From NCBI GenBank assembly GCA_040954595.2, contig CM082586.2, positions 9,114,001 through 9,178,000 of the forward strand: a stretch of DNA of 64,000 nucleotides, given 5' to 3'. Made by a program: the position numbers and the translations under genes. Positions within the stretch are counted from its first letter, which is position 1. Every line of letters starts with the position of its first letter. Below, piece by piece: positions 53,361 to 62,040 of this stretch. This stretch comes from Balanoglossus misakiensis (taxonomy: Eukaryota > Hemichordata). Under the pieces are notes generated by a model. It was not told the origin of the DNA and ran no database searches. It saw nothing but the letters and a program-made list of their open reading frames with translations.

Positions 53361-53861
53361 GACAGGAAGCAGAAAGTACATGAAATGTTTTCTTTTCATT
53401 ACATGAAGCACACAAGTATTAAACGTAAAAAGAAACCAAATAGGAGGCTAGCTAAGAAACGTAGAGAAAACAGAGATAATGCTGGCAAAAGAAGAGTAGC
53501 TAGTATTATTGCCCCATCATGTGACATACATAATTCTGTCGTCACAGATGACAAAATTCATTTTGAAGGTGTCGGAAGACTATATCTAAGAGATGTGAAA
53601 TACATAAAATTACTGAAAAGAGAAAGCAAAATCACAAATGGTGCATTTGATTTAATCGCAGATTGCTTGTCCCACAAAGACTGGGCCATAAACTTTCACA
53701 GTGACAATGACTACAACAGCTGTGATGCTGATGATGATAATGATGACAACGATGATGATGATGATGATGATGATGAGGGGAGGGTGGATGAGGAAAAGGA
53801 AGAGGAGGGGAGTGGTGACCATCAAGGGTACTTTAATAGCGGTGACAGCATACTAGTATAA
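53361..53861 (+). CDS. In-frame continuation of the SAM gene after TAG: basic then acidic tail
   Basis: Directly after the TAG at 53358-53360 the same frame is open for 166 codons to TAA at 53861. It first continues the coiled-coil character (DRKQKVHEMFSF). Then comes a very basic stretch (KRKKKPNRRLAKKRRENRD), a middle part (VGRLYLRDVKYIKLLKRESK...) and an Asp/Glu-rich tail encoded by a GAT repeat (53731-53775). A separate ATG at 53385 exists, but no splice acceptor or promoter is evident. The most economical reading is one protein interrupted by a nonsense change (CAG to TAG is one step) or by stop-codon readthrough. A separate short protein from the ATG at 53385 is possible but less likely. 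Confidence 0.6.
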   Translation, partial: DRKQKVHEMFSFHYMKHTSIKRKKKPNRRLAKKRRENRDNAGKRRVASIIAPSCDIHNSVVTDDKIHFEGVGRLYLRDVKYIKLLKRESKITNGAFDLIADCLSHKDWAINFHSDNDYNSCDADDDNDDNDDDDDDDDEGRVDEEKEEEGSGDHQGYFNSGDSILV

Positions 53862-53897
53862 ATAAACCGAAGTGTCTTATTATTGGCTAGGTGGCAG

Positions 53898-54051
53898 CGT
53901 CCGAGTCCATTTTTATTTGGCAGAGATTATTGAGGCATTCTGCATGTTGTCACATTGTAAGAGCAAGATGGGGACACCCCAGCGCAGTCGTCACAATGAC
54001 AATATGCAGAAAGCATCAATAATCTCTGCCACATACAAATGGACTCGGACG
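53898..54051. repeat. Strong inverted repeat (55 bp arms, 44 bp loop) downstream of the SAM gene
   Basis: Arms 53898-53952 and 53997-54051 are complementary at about 50 of 55 positions. They begin CGTCCGAGTCC and include GGCAGAGATTATTGA. The loop holds a second small palindrome, TGGGGACACCCCA. It lies 36 bp past the stop codon, so it may be in the 3' UTR. It could be a foldback MITE, a microRNA-like precursor or an inverted-repeat transposon end. A 102-codon frame across it is an accident of the repeat. Confidence 0.85.
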
Positions 54052-54693
54052 TCACCTTTTCATAAAAAACTGTATATTTATGTATTAAGTTATTTTTGCG
54101 AAAAGTACATTTCTTACATAAGTTCTTTTATGATTGTGTTTGTTCTGATTAAAGATTTGTATTCATATATTCATATTTAAGATCACATACTGGTACATGT
54201 GTATGTTTTGTGAGTTGTGTGGTGTATTTTGTAGTACAAGGGATGTCAATATATCCATACATGAGTGCCTATGAGCGCAAGTCTCTTTTCAGTATTTCTC
54301 TGTAACACTTCAAATTTTGAAACATTTTCGGTGTCATCCTTGCACAAAAATTAGTGACCCTCCCCTTGACAAGTGCCCAAAATGTAGCGGCCCTCCCCCA
54401 AACCGTTGCATGAGAAATGGTGACCCTCCCCCCAATCGCACCGGCCTTCCCCCCTGTTAATTCTGACCAGGCCCTTAACGGCGAAATACTGAACTTACAA
54501 ACATAACAGTCCTAGCTTTAATATGAAATATAGTGTGAACACTTGAACAGGCAACCCCTAAATATGAAACTCAGTTCACTCAACATTTAACACTTAGAGT
54601 CACTGTCCGAATCTATAACATAAATCCGTTTTCTTATTGGCTTATATTGCGATGCGTTGTCGCCCATGTTTGATCTCAGTGGCTGGTTGATAT
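54052..54693. other. Intergenic, no gene seen
   Basis: AT-rich sequence with a short stretch (54355-54450) in which 'gaccctcccc' recurs two to three times. It probably holds the 3' ends of the SAM gene and of the recombinase relic. Nothing else is recognised. Confidence 0.4.
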
Positions 54694-55700
54694 TTATACT
54701 GAAGTGAATGTACCGCCCGTTATCGTTTGACCAGGGCCAAACAGTGAACTTGAATGAACATTACGGGTGTCATCTGATGACTGTGCAGTTGTTGTGTCCG
54801 TTTGCGGGTTAGGCCTAGTTGACGATGGGGCCGATTTCATGTTGCTCATGATGGAGGACATTTTTAGCTGTTGTTTCTGTGACACTGTGGCGTAGTGAGT
54901 GATGCTGTTGACGTTCTTGTGTGCTGTCCGTTGCATGATATGAGTCGAGGGTACATCCACGTTGTTCAGTTCTGTAACTAGGGTCGTCCGAGCTGAATGG
55001 TTCGTTTTCTTACTGCTAAGATTCGCCGCTTGTGCCATAGTTTTCATCAGGCCTCTGAGGGAGTTGATGCCCAGTCGCTGATTCTTGTACCAGTTGTTCT
55101 CGTCAGATGCATTGTATTTGTGATTTACGGCGAGGTAAACTGGACTAACGGCAGCCATCATTGACATTGGACGCATTTCGGTAAACTTCTTAAAAGCTGC
55201 AACCGGACACAGTTCTGGGTTTGATTTATTTTCGTACATTCTGGGCTTTATTTTTCTCGTGTTTCGTGGGTTTTCTCCTTGTCTTGTTATTGTCTGTCTC
55301 TCGATGTTGTATTCGATATATTTCACGATATCGCCATCGATGACTTCGGTGCCCTCGACAATATCACCCAGTTCCATGGTGTAGGCCGAACTGGGTTGTT
55401 AGAAACCACCACACGGTATTCTGAAGTGCTGCTGGGCGATGCATACCAAGCTGTCCAGTATTGTAAAGTGCATCGACGTCGTCGGCAGTTAGTGGCTCGG
55501 TTTTATTGGGTGCGTTGCCCTAGCCCATAGCTTTTAGGTTCTTCTTTTAGCAGCGAAGACTCGTCTAGCGCCCTCGAAAAGAGCATCCGTTTTAATATTC
55601 CACTGATATTTATTTTCACGTAATAGTCGGTCGATTGAATTCAGGAAACTGTGCATTGTCGCTGGCTCATATTCAGTAGCCCGGAGACCAGGGCGTCGAT
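54694..55700 (-). pseudogene. Crypton-type tyrosine recombinase relic
   Basis: Three frame fragments in order on the minus strand. The first (about 55700-55536, after a TTTTAG acceptor) has an N-terminal core-binding-type segment (EYEPATMHSFLNSIDRLLRE). The second (about 55535-55380) reads LTADDVDALYNTGQLG and WWFLTTQFGLHHGTG. The third (55377-54694, 227 codons) carries GENPRNTRK, a KKTNHSARTT motif giving H-x-x-R, HKNVNSITHYA with the candidate nucleophile Tyr, and a Ser/Thr-rich tail. This order matches the recombinase of animal Cryptons and their DUF3504 relatives. Disablements: a frameshift near 55540, TAG at 55520-55522, a second frameshift near 55378, and a His-His where the first catalytic Arg is expected after FGL. 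Not functional as a recombinase. Confidence 0.75.
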
Positions 55701-56236
55701 CTAAAATACAACAGTCGAGCAATGTCATGCTGAGCTGAAAGATAGTAGCCCCGGCTACGATCAGGGTCGCTTAGTAACGAATGGATAACGAGTGATCTAT
55801 CAAATGTTGACGGGCGCCAGTGGTTGGATGATATAATTAACAAAGCTTGGTTATGAATATTCATACTCCTTCAAAACCACTCCCACATCCCATCGCGGGA
55901 ATTTCACGCCTCTATTTTCTTATTTAGAATGCGATGATGTCATTTGGTTTACATTGAGTGACCAATTAGCTTACATGCAAGATTTACCGCCCGTGTCGTT
56001 CTGCGCACAAAAAAACAAGGCATACACATATTTCGTAGATAATATGAATTTTTGTTGCCCAAAATGAGAATAACTTTTCACGTTCGCAACTAACGTGAAA
56101 ACATCTATCTCCATGTAAAAACGCGGTCTTTTATGTGAACGTCAAACTTTACACAAAACTTGATGACGTCATAACAGAAATTCGTGACGTTGCGCGTTCA
56201 CGTTCGCGTATAACGTGTAGACGAACCTCTCTATTA
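55701..56236. other. Intergenic with paired CACGTTCG motifs
   Basis: No gene seen. 55860-56000 may be the promoter side of the recombinase relic. Two similar 19-mers, CACGTTCGCAACTAACGTG (56079-56097) and CACGTTCGCGTATAACGTG (56199-56217), lie exactly 120 bp apart. A CRE-type octamer TGACGTCA occurs near 56164. The final TTA (56234-56236) is the target duplication of the next element. Confidence 0.45.
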
Positions 56237-56269
56237 GGCTGCGCAAATTCAAAACTATGTTTGACGTCA
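56237..56269 (+). repeat. Left terminal inverted repeat of the TTA element
   Basis: 33 bp beginning GGCTGCGCAAATTC and ending TGACGTCA. Its partner is 59850-59882, with mismatches at positions 6 and 19. TTA precedes it. Confidence 0.9.
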
Positions 56270-56935
56270 CCCCAAGACCCCAAAACCTATGAGGGGGGGG
56301 GGGGGGTGGTCAACAAAACAAACTAATTATATATTCCAAAATATGCAAATGAGATATTATGAGAAATTGAAAGCAAATATCCATTGAAGAAAACCCTTGT
56401 CCTTAAACTTTAAACATATTTTACATCTAAATTATTCCACAGACGTTTACAGTGTCACGTTCAAAGATACTGAGTAAACAGTAAATTCAATATTAATGCA
56501 CATACGCATATATCAGTTGAACAATTTTATTGAAAAAAGTTTCAGCCAAACATTTTGACAGTCACAATTTCCATTTGATGAAGTCCATCAGTTCTGTACA
56601 ACTTGCTCATGAAAACAGTCAAAACACAACATTTTCTGGCGAAGTGGAACTGTTGAAAATTTAACAGTTGAAAATTTAACAAATTTAACTCTGATTCTGG
56701 CTCACAACACACGTTCCATAGAGAGGATGACTTGGTTTTACTAGTACCCCGCCACAGGTATAAAGACCATCATCTAGGAATACCTGAAGTTGCTGTTTTT
56801 TTTGCTGTGAATCAAGCCTCTTTGCAGATAAATACACCTATCAAAGAGAAATAAAAAACAGAGAAGTCTTAGTTGTATTAATTTTTTAATATACATGTAC
56901 ATATACATAGAAAACACATAACAAGACACTGTTAA

Positions 56936-58514
56936 CCCTGTGCTGTCTACAGCGCCCTCAGATGTCCCATACGGGAGAAACCACAGCGTCTGTACACGTC
57001 CGATGATTCCAGAACATCGGGCGATTCAAAAAGTGTGGGATACGTAACGGTTTCTTGTGAAATACGTGTTATCTTTTTCTAATGACGTATTAAACATATG
57101 ATAGGCTCTCATTTCCCGCCAAGAAAATATCATGTGACCATTTGACCTTTTGCCGTTATCAGCGATTTAATCTCAAGGGACGCTACAGGATGCTGCCGAT
57201 TATTTATAGTTAATTTATTCACGACATTTGTTGACAGAACTGACTTGACCTACCTCGAATTTTGTGAGAAAAATTGTGGCATATGCCGAAATAATTTGAT
57301 TTTTCTTAAGGATGACGATTAGGAAGAATTTTTAGGACTAAAAAATGTTGAAACTGCTAGCGATTTTGATGAACATGAACGGGAATGGGAAGTTTTGAAT
57401 TTTGAGGCTGCGGCCGTTGAACTTTCACCGGAAGCACCGGGCGACTTGCGCAACGTTCGTTGGTAATATCGGAGATTCAATTTTATTAAATTATCACTGT
57501 TTTTTTCGGAATCTGGTCCTAACCATTGTTTGGAAATAGGTACCCATTTTTTGGCAGTTGATTGCCCAGAATTTTATGAAGCATCTTGCCAACGAGATCG
57601 TGCTACACAATGTCAACAAGTCCACGCTGCTGACTCGAATCTAAAATCAAGGCTGATGAAATATACGGGAGTTTTAATATTGACGTGAATATTTTTATAC
57701 GTGTTCGCTGTTTTCCACACGTCAAATTAGTTCACTGGTGACAGATTTCAAGTACCAGGCATCGCTAAGATCATGCTAATGAGCAGATACAAAAAACTTT
57801 GCGAGTATTTTCCATGTAAACAACAATGACCTCGTTTTTTCCTGAGGTGACCTGATCGTGATCGCGTGTTCAAAAACCGGCCCCTGTTAGAGATCGTTCA
57901 TCTATCATTTCCAGCCAAGTTTTATGCATTTTAGGAGCTGTCCATTGATCAGGCCACGGTGTAATTCAAAGAAAACGGCCATATGATATAAATGCCTGCA
58001 AAACCAGTCGAGTGGGAGTTCAATGCGTATGCATTGCAATGAACATAGTTACATGTCATCATACCGGCTACTGCTTGAGCGCGAGCAGTTCAGCTGACTG
58101 GCAACTGACATAAATGCCATGTTACAACACAGAAGTGTAAAAGGGATAACAAAAACTATAATAAATAGTATAAATAAGACAACCAGACTCTATATTTTGT
58201 TCATGTTGATTCCAAGACAAACTGTAGTTGCTGAACAAAAAAAATAAAATTTTCTCTAAACCGTGTTCAAGAATATTCAGTAAGGTCAAATGTAGTGGAA
58301 TTTTTATATTTTCATAATCATTTTAGCATCATTTGAGAGCCCATTTTTTTAGCTTTCATATGGAAATATGTTGCTATAGTCAATTTTTAGCTCAATTTTG
58401 GTTATATTGAAGAAAAGAAATCACTGTCAGTCATTGAATAATATTTTCTAATTTGAGTGGAAAGTTCTGGTCTCCACAGTGCATTGTTATGCAAATGAGC
58501 TGGGCTGCATAGGG
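56936..58514 (+). mobile_element. piggyBac-like relic nested in the cargo-gene intron
   Basis: TTAA (56932-56935) precedes CCCTGTGC, and GCATAGGG is followed by TTAA (58515-58518). TTAA duplications with CCCT...AGGG ends are the hallmark of piggyBac elements. The remaining terminal repeats are imperfect (CCCTGTGCTG against CCCTATGCAG). Inside, 57311-57466 reads an acidic frame (EEFLGLKN...ASDFDEHEREWEVLNFE) with one in-frame TAG. 57571 onward contains a short NFMKHLANEIVLHN segment resembling the start of a piggyBac DDE region. The 1579 bp element is far too short and too broken to be active. Confidence 0.65.
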
Positions 58515-59244
58515 TTAATGTCTCAGTGTACGAGGTTCAGTCCCTTTCTCTTCACTTTTTCACAATACACATTATTTACTACATTGTATGGCTTGCAGTG
58601 TGGTAAATTGACAAATGAGAAAGGAATATCCAATTTACAATGGATATTAAAATGTCCAATATAGTACTGTATACAATGCTTTACCATACCCGGGCTTTTT
58701 GCAATCTATGCAGGGCACCAGTCCACAGCTCCAACTTTTCACCACTCAGCCTGAAGTTGGTGTTTTCTGCATCAAGTACCAGTCCCTTTCTGCTGGGGCA
58801 ATTAATTTCACGTGTTGGTCTGCCTTGGACTTCTGTAAACCTTTCAAAGTGGTCCCCACTTTCATCCGGAACAGGATCTTTTGCAAAGAAAAAAGTATAA
58901 ATTAAATGGATGTTTACATGACTTTACAGGTACTACAGCATAAACTGTACTTACTTAGGCCAACACTACAGAAGGCAAAGCTGTAGAGTTATAACAGAAT
59001 AGTGCCAAGTTCTGTGCTACTAAATGATACAAAAATCAGAGTTTGTAATTCTACTCAAACAAAATTTATTTTAGCAAATTTGTTTTCAGTCTATATGTGG
59101 AATGCAACAAATTGGCTCAGACAACTTGTTCTGGGCTGCAGTATGGTCATACACAACATTTATTCACTGACATACAACAAAATTGTAAATAAAATAATGT
59201 TTTACTAACCTTGGATCACATGGACAGCCTTGAAATCACCTTTC

Positions 59245-59278
59245 ATTCTGACCATGGAGGTACCTCCATAATTCTGAC
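59245..59278. other. Excision-type scar: 8-bp direct repeat around an 18-bp near-palindrome
   Basis: On the minus strand GTCAGAAT occurs twice (59271-59278 and 59245-59252), enclosing TATGGAGGTACCTCCATG. The inner 16 bp, ATGGAGGTACCTCCAT, are a perfect palindrome. Eight-bp duplications are made by hAT, P and Merlin elements. A palindrome of terminal-repeat remnants between two target copies is what imprecise excision of such elements leaves. The net gain of 26 bp shifts the frame of exon 1. Confidence 0.7.
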
Positions 59279-59849
59279 TGGTCTATTAACATCTTTCTGA
59301 GTTTGCACTACGTCAGCGTTGGTATTTTCGTCTCCTTTTGATTTTACATCAAAAAGAATGTAATACTTGTGGAACCGATCACACGTTTTTGCGATAGACA
59401 ATCGTGGACACACCTCTATCTTCTCACCTTCACCACATTTTTCCGACTGTAACAGGTAACAAGACGTTCTGCCATCTTTTGCAATTTTTGTTTTGAACCG
59501 ATCGTGTTTAGTCTGACTAAGGAGAACTAGCCCTTTGTACAGCGCAGCGAAGCTGTCATTTGGACTGACTTCGAAGGCATACCAATCTATTGCCACCTTC
59601 TTGTTCTGTGTAACTCTGCAACTTATAATTTCGCGTACTCTCGTTTTATGAACATCTTTTGCCATCTTTCTCCAATTTTACCCACAGGCGACTTTGAAAC
59701 CTACAGACGACACGTTCTCGTCATGCAACAACCACGGTCGATAGGAGGACATAGTGAGACGAACAGACATATGACATCAATGACCCCGTTTGACCTCATT
59801 TGCATATTTGTTTGTATTTGCGAAATTTCTCGTAAACCTAGGCGCGCGC

Positions 59850-59882
59850 TGACGTCAAACATAATTTTGAATTTGCCCAGCC
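59850..59882 (-). repeat. Right terminal inverted repeat of the TTA element
   Basis: 33 bp inverted partner of 56237-56269, followed by the TTA duplication. The internal end carries the palindromic CRE octamer TGACGTCA, about 185 bp upstream of the start codon of the cargo gene, so it may act as promoter element. Confidence 0.9.
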
Positions 59883-60219
59883 TTATCATACATGCAACGC
59901 CTGTATTTGGCACCTTCTACACACGCGATTGTGCAGTACCTTGGACAAAGCTTGGAACAATGTTGCAAAAAGCTTTGTGCTGAAGCTTGCTACAAGAGTT
60001 TGCGTGCCGACCTTTGCTGAAGGGGTCGTGTCATGTGCCAACCTTCGCTGAAGCTTCTTATTACTAGCCTTAGTTGAACCTAAGCTGTACTGACCTTTGA
60101 GAAACCTTATAATTCCAATCTTTGGCCAAGCGTCTTCAAAGCTTGGTGAAAAAAAATCAACAATGCTTTACTAAACAAACCTTTAAACAAGCTTAATTTT
60201 TGAAGCTTTGTCGAAGATG
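59883..60219. other. Intergenic, AAGCTT-rich
   Basis: No gene. The words 'gaagctt', 'aagcttg' and 'aaagctttg' recur about eight times across 59947-60211, suggesting a decayed short tandem repeat. Confidence 0.4.
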
Positions 60220-60369
60220 TTTATTTTATTTTCAACCAAATCAAGTCACAACAAACTCTCCTTGTAACTTTTATAATATAGAGATTAAATGAAATTGTAG
60301 TGATACACATGAGTATAAAAGTTACAAGGACAGTTTGTTGTGACTTGATTTGGATGAAAATAAAATAAA
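60220..60369. repeat. Near-perfect hairpin (56 bp arms, 38 bp loop)
   Basis: Arms 60220-60275 and 60314-60369 pair at 54 of 56 positions, beginning TTTATTTTATTTTC and including AAATCAAGTCACAACAAAC. The 150 bp unit looks like a foldback MITE. No clear target duplication flanks it. A small hairpin RNA is an alternative. Confidence 0.9.
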
Positions 60370-60535
60370 GGTAATCATGTTCAAATAATACACTACAGAT
60401 TAAGTAGTTTTTTGTCCAGTTGTCAGTAACAATTTTTTTCTATTCAGAATTAATTAAACTTGTTCTACTGGTCTTACTTACATGAGCGAATAATAATTTA
60501 ATGTTTTAAAACTGTTGCATTTATTTCAGGAGTGT

Positions 60536-62040
60536 GAACATGAAAAAAAATCAAAAGAAGACTGGCGAAGAGAAAGACAGAAGCAAGGTAATTGAAATGG
60601 TCTACAATCAATGCAAAGAAAATGCTGTCAGTTTGGGCCTTGAAATGATCAAAATGGCATTTCTGAATAACATGTGTATTTTATTTTATTTTCAGGACAA
60701 AGAGAAAATAAAAGAGTTGGAGGAAGAAATTGAGAGACTGAAAAGGGAAATCGGGGGGAGGTTAATACAAGGGAAGAGAGGGTGGAAGCTGTAAGGGAAA
60801 TTGGGAAATTAGAAAATTTAGAAATTTACAGGCATGCAGATCTCCTCTGCCAAAACCAAGACAGGTAGTCTGTTCAAAATTTATCAGACATAGATTTACC
60901 TAATCTATTGTCATAATGGAATCTTGTCTTGGTTTCCTTCTTGAGGAGATTTGTATGCCAAATACTGGAATCCAAAATAACACTCAATATCTTGCCCATG
61001 CCGTTGAACTTCTTTATACTGCCAGGAATCCTAAGTTTGTGAGTAGTTTTATTTCTGCAATTCAAGTTATTTTATTTAGTTTGACCAGAAGTCGCCTGGC
61101 AGTTGATCTCATGGGCCACGTAACAGCAGGCCCATGTTATGATGTCATTAACAATATTCTTTTCAAAGGTAATTTTGATTTTCCAGATGCACCTGAGGGG
61201 TGACTTGAATTTTCTTTTGATAATGAACAACATCTTTCTAAAAATTACATTAACAGAAATGGTAATTCAGTTACTTTGGATATTTTACTAACATTATTGC
61301 TTCTCAGCTGGACCCAGAATCATCACTGCAATATGATTCTGGGTTGAAGCCAAGTCAGTGGCAGAAGGTTTCAGAGACAGATGTTTCCAATACAGAGGGC
61401 AGCAAGTATGATGAGTTTGATTCAGTTGTCAAAGAGTCCATTGCTTCTTATGTTGATGATTTAATTTTATCTTCTGTAGCCACTATCAATGTAGAAAATG
61501 CACCACAGACTGACTCTATTGACACATACTTACAACAAAAACAACAGACTGACAGCGTCGAGATTTGCCCCAAGTGTGGTTTCACCCACACGAAGGGCAA
61601 ATCGAGAATTGCTAAGTGTCGAGGTTGTGGCATTCGAAGGGAACCATTTTGCATGAGTGTGTTGGTGAAGTAAAGGTTGCTCACATGGGAAAGTAAACTT
61701 CCAGAATTGTTAAAAAGCCCCCAAAACAAGCAAATAAAGCAAATATTTATGTTATGTCTCCTATTTTTGTAAATCCTAATTGTTTCAAATCAGTGAAAGA
61801 AATTCTTAATCACATTGGTAAACTTGCAAAAATCAAACAATATTTTAATCATGACGAGGGCAGTGGAGATTATTGTACATATATGGAATGGGTTATAATC
61901 AGGTGTGATGGCTTGCCATATGTAATTATTCGGAAAATTTTATCAGAAGATCATGAGGGAATATTTTCATTTGTTGTTTTAAGGACGGGCCTTTTACATG
62001 AAGAAATCAATGCAGTCAAATCATACACGGGTTTCATAAG
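60536..62040 (+). pseudogene. Decayed multi-exon gene with coiled coil and zinc ribbon, cut by the next element
   Basis: Coding remnants in order. 60540-60588 and 60696-60850 are phase-compatible exons with charged coiled coil (KIKELEEEIERLKREI). A frameshift in a G run near 60752 follows, then a frame reading REERVEAVREIGKLENLE up to an AG|GTAGTC donor. 60916-61290 reads QNNTQYLAHAVELLYTARNP and MGHVTAGPCYDVINNIL, with in-frame TGA at 61201. 61305-61673 includes a four-Cys zinc ribbon (CPKCGFTHTKG ... CRGCG). 61690-62035, with a TAA near 61695, holds VKEILNHIGKLAKIKQYF, RCDGLPYVII and VVLRTGLLHEEINAVKSY. The pieces look like one large repeated invertebrate protein of unknown function, likely transposon-linked. 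The coding character stops near 62035, at the start of the next element. Confidence 0.55.

Larger units (their letters stand above)
56685..59665 (-). pseudogene. Three-exon cargo gene of the TTA element, broken by a 26-bp insertion
   Basis: Exons on the minus strand: 59210-59665, 58690-58877 and 56685-56837, with donors GTTAGT and GTATGG and acceptors AAAAG and GATAG. Exon 1 starts MAKDVHKTRV at an ATG in strong context (AAGATGGCA). As it stands, exon 1 runs into TGA at 59243. If the 26-bp insertion at 59253-59278 (18 bp plus one copy of an 8-bp direct repeat) is disregarded, all three exons are in phase and would give about 256 residues ending at TAA 56685-56687. Visible features are a basic start, WYAFEVSPNDSFAALYKG and HKYYILFDVKSKG in exon 1, and LELWTGALHRLQKAR in exon 2, which resembles the last helix of a PH-like fold. 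Exon 3 has DDGLYTCGGVLVKPSHPLYG. I do not recognise the family. It is not a transposase by any motif seen. Confidence 0.65.
56237..59882 (-). mobile_element. 3.6 kb TTA-flanked element with 33-bp TIRs (Harbinger-like ends)
   Basis: The terminal repeats 56237-56269 and 59850-59882 (inverted) match at 31 of 33 positions, starting GGCTG(C/G)GCAAATTC and ending TGACGTCA. TTA flanks both sides (56234-56236 and 59883-59885). A TTA duplication with GG-starting ends is characteristic of PIF/Harbinger elements. No Harbinger transposase or Myb-like gene is visible inside, so the class rests on the ends. The cargo is a minus-strand three-exon gene starting 185 bp inside the right TIR. A piggyBac-like relic (56936-58514) interrupts its second intron. 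Without that relic the element would be about 2.06 kb. 56270-56684 and 58891-59203 show no further coding sequence. Confidence 0.8.

Noticed and set aside
53872-54180. 102-codon frame after the SAM gene
   Set aside because: It reads through both arms of the hairpin; no domain, and the start has no promoter or acceptor.
58640-58905. Plus-strand frames of 86 and 68 codons
   Set aside because: Antisense to the spliced exon 58690-58877, which has GT..AG sites and fits its neighbours in phase.
59254-59269. Use of GAG|GTACCT as splice donor for exon 1 of the cargo gene
   Set aside because: It would end exon 1 in phase 0, which does not fit the two-base start of exon 2; the excision-scar model restores phase.
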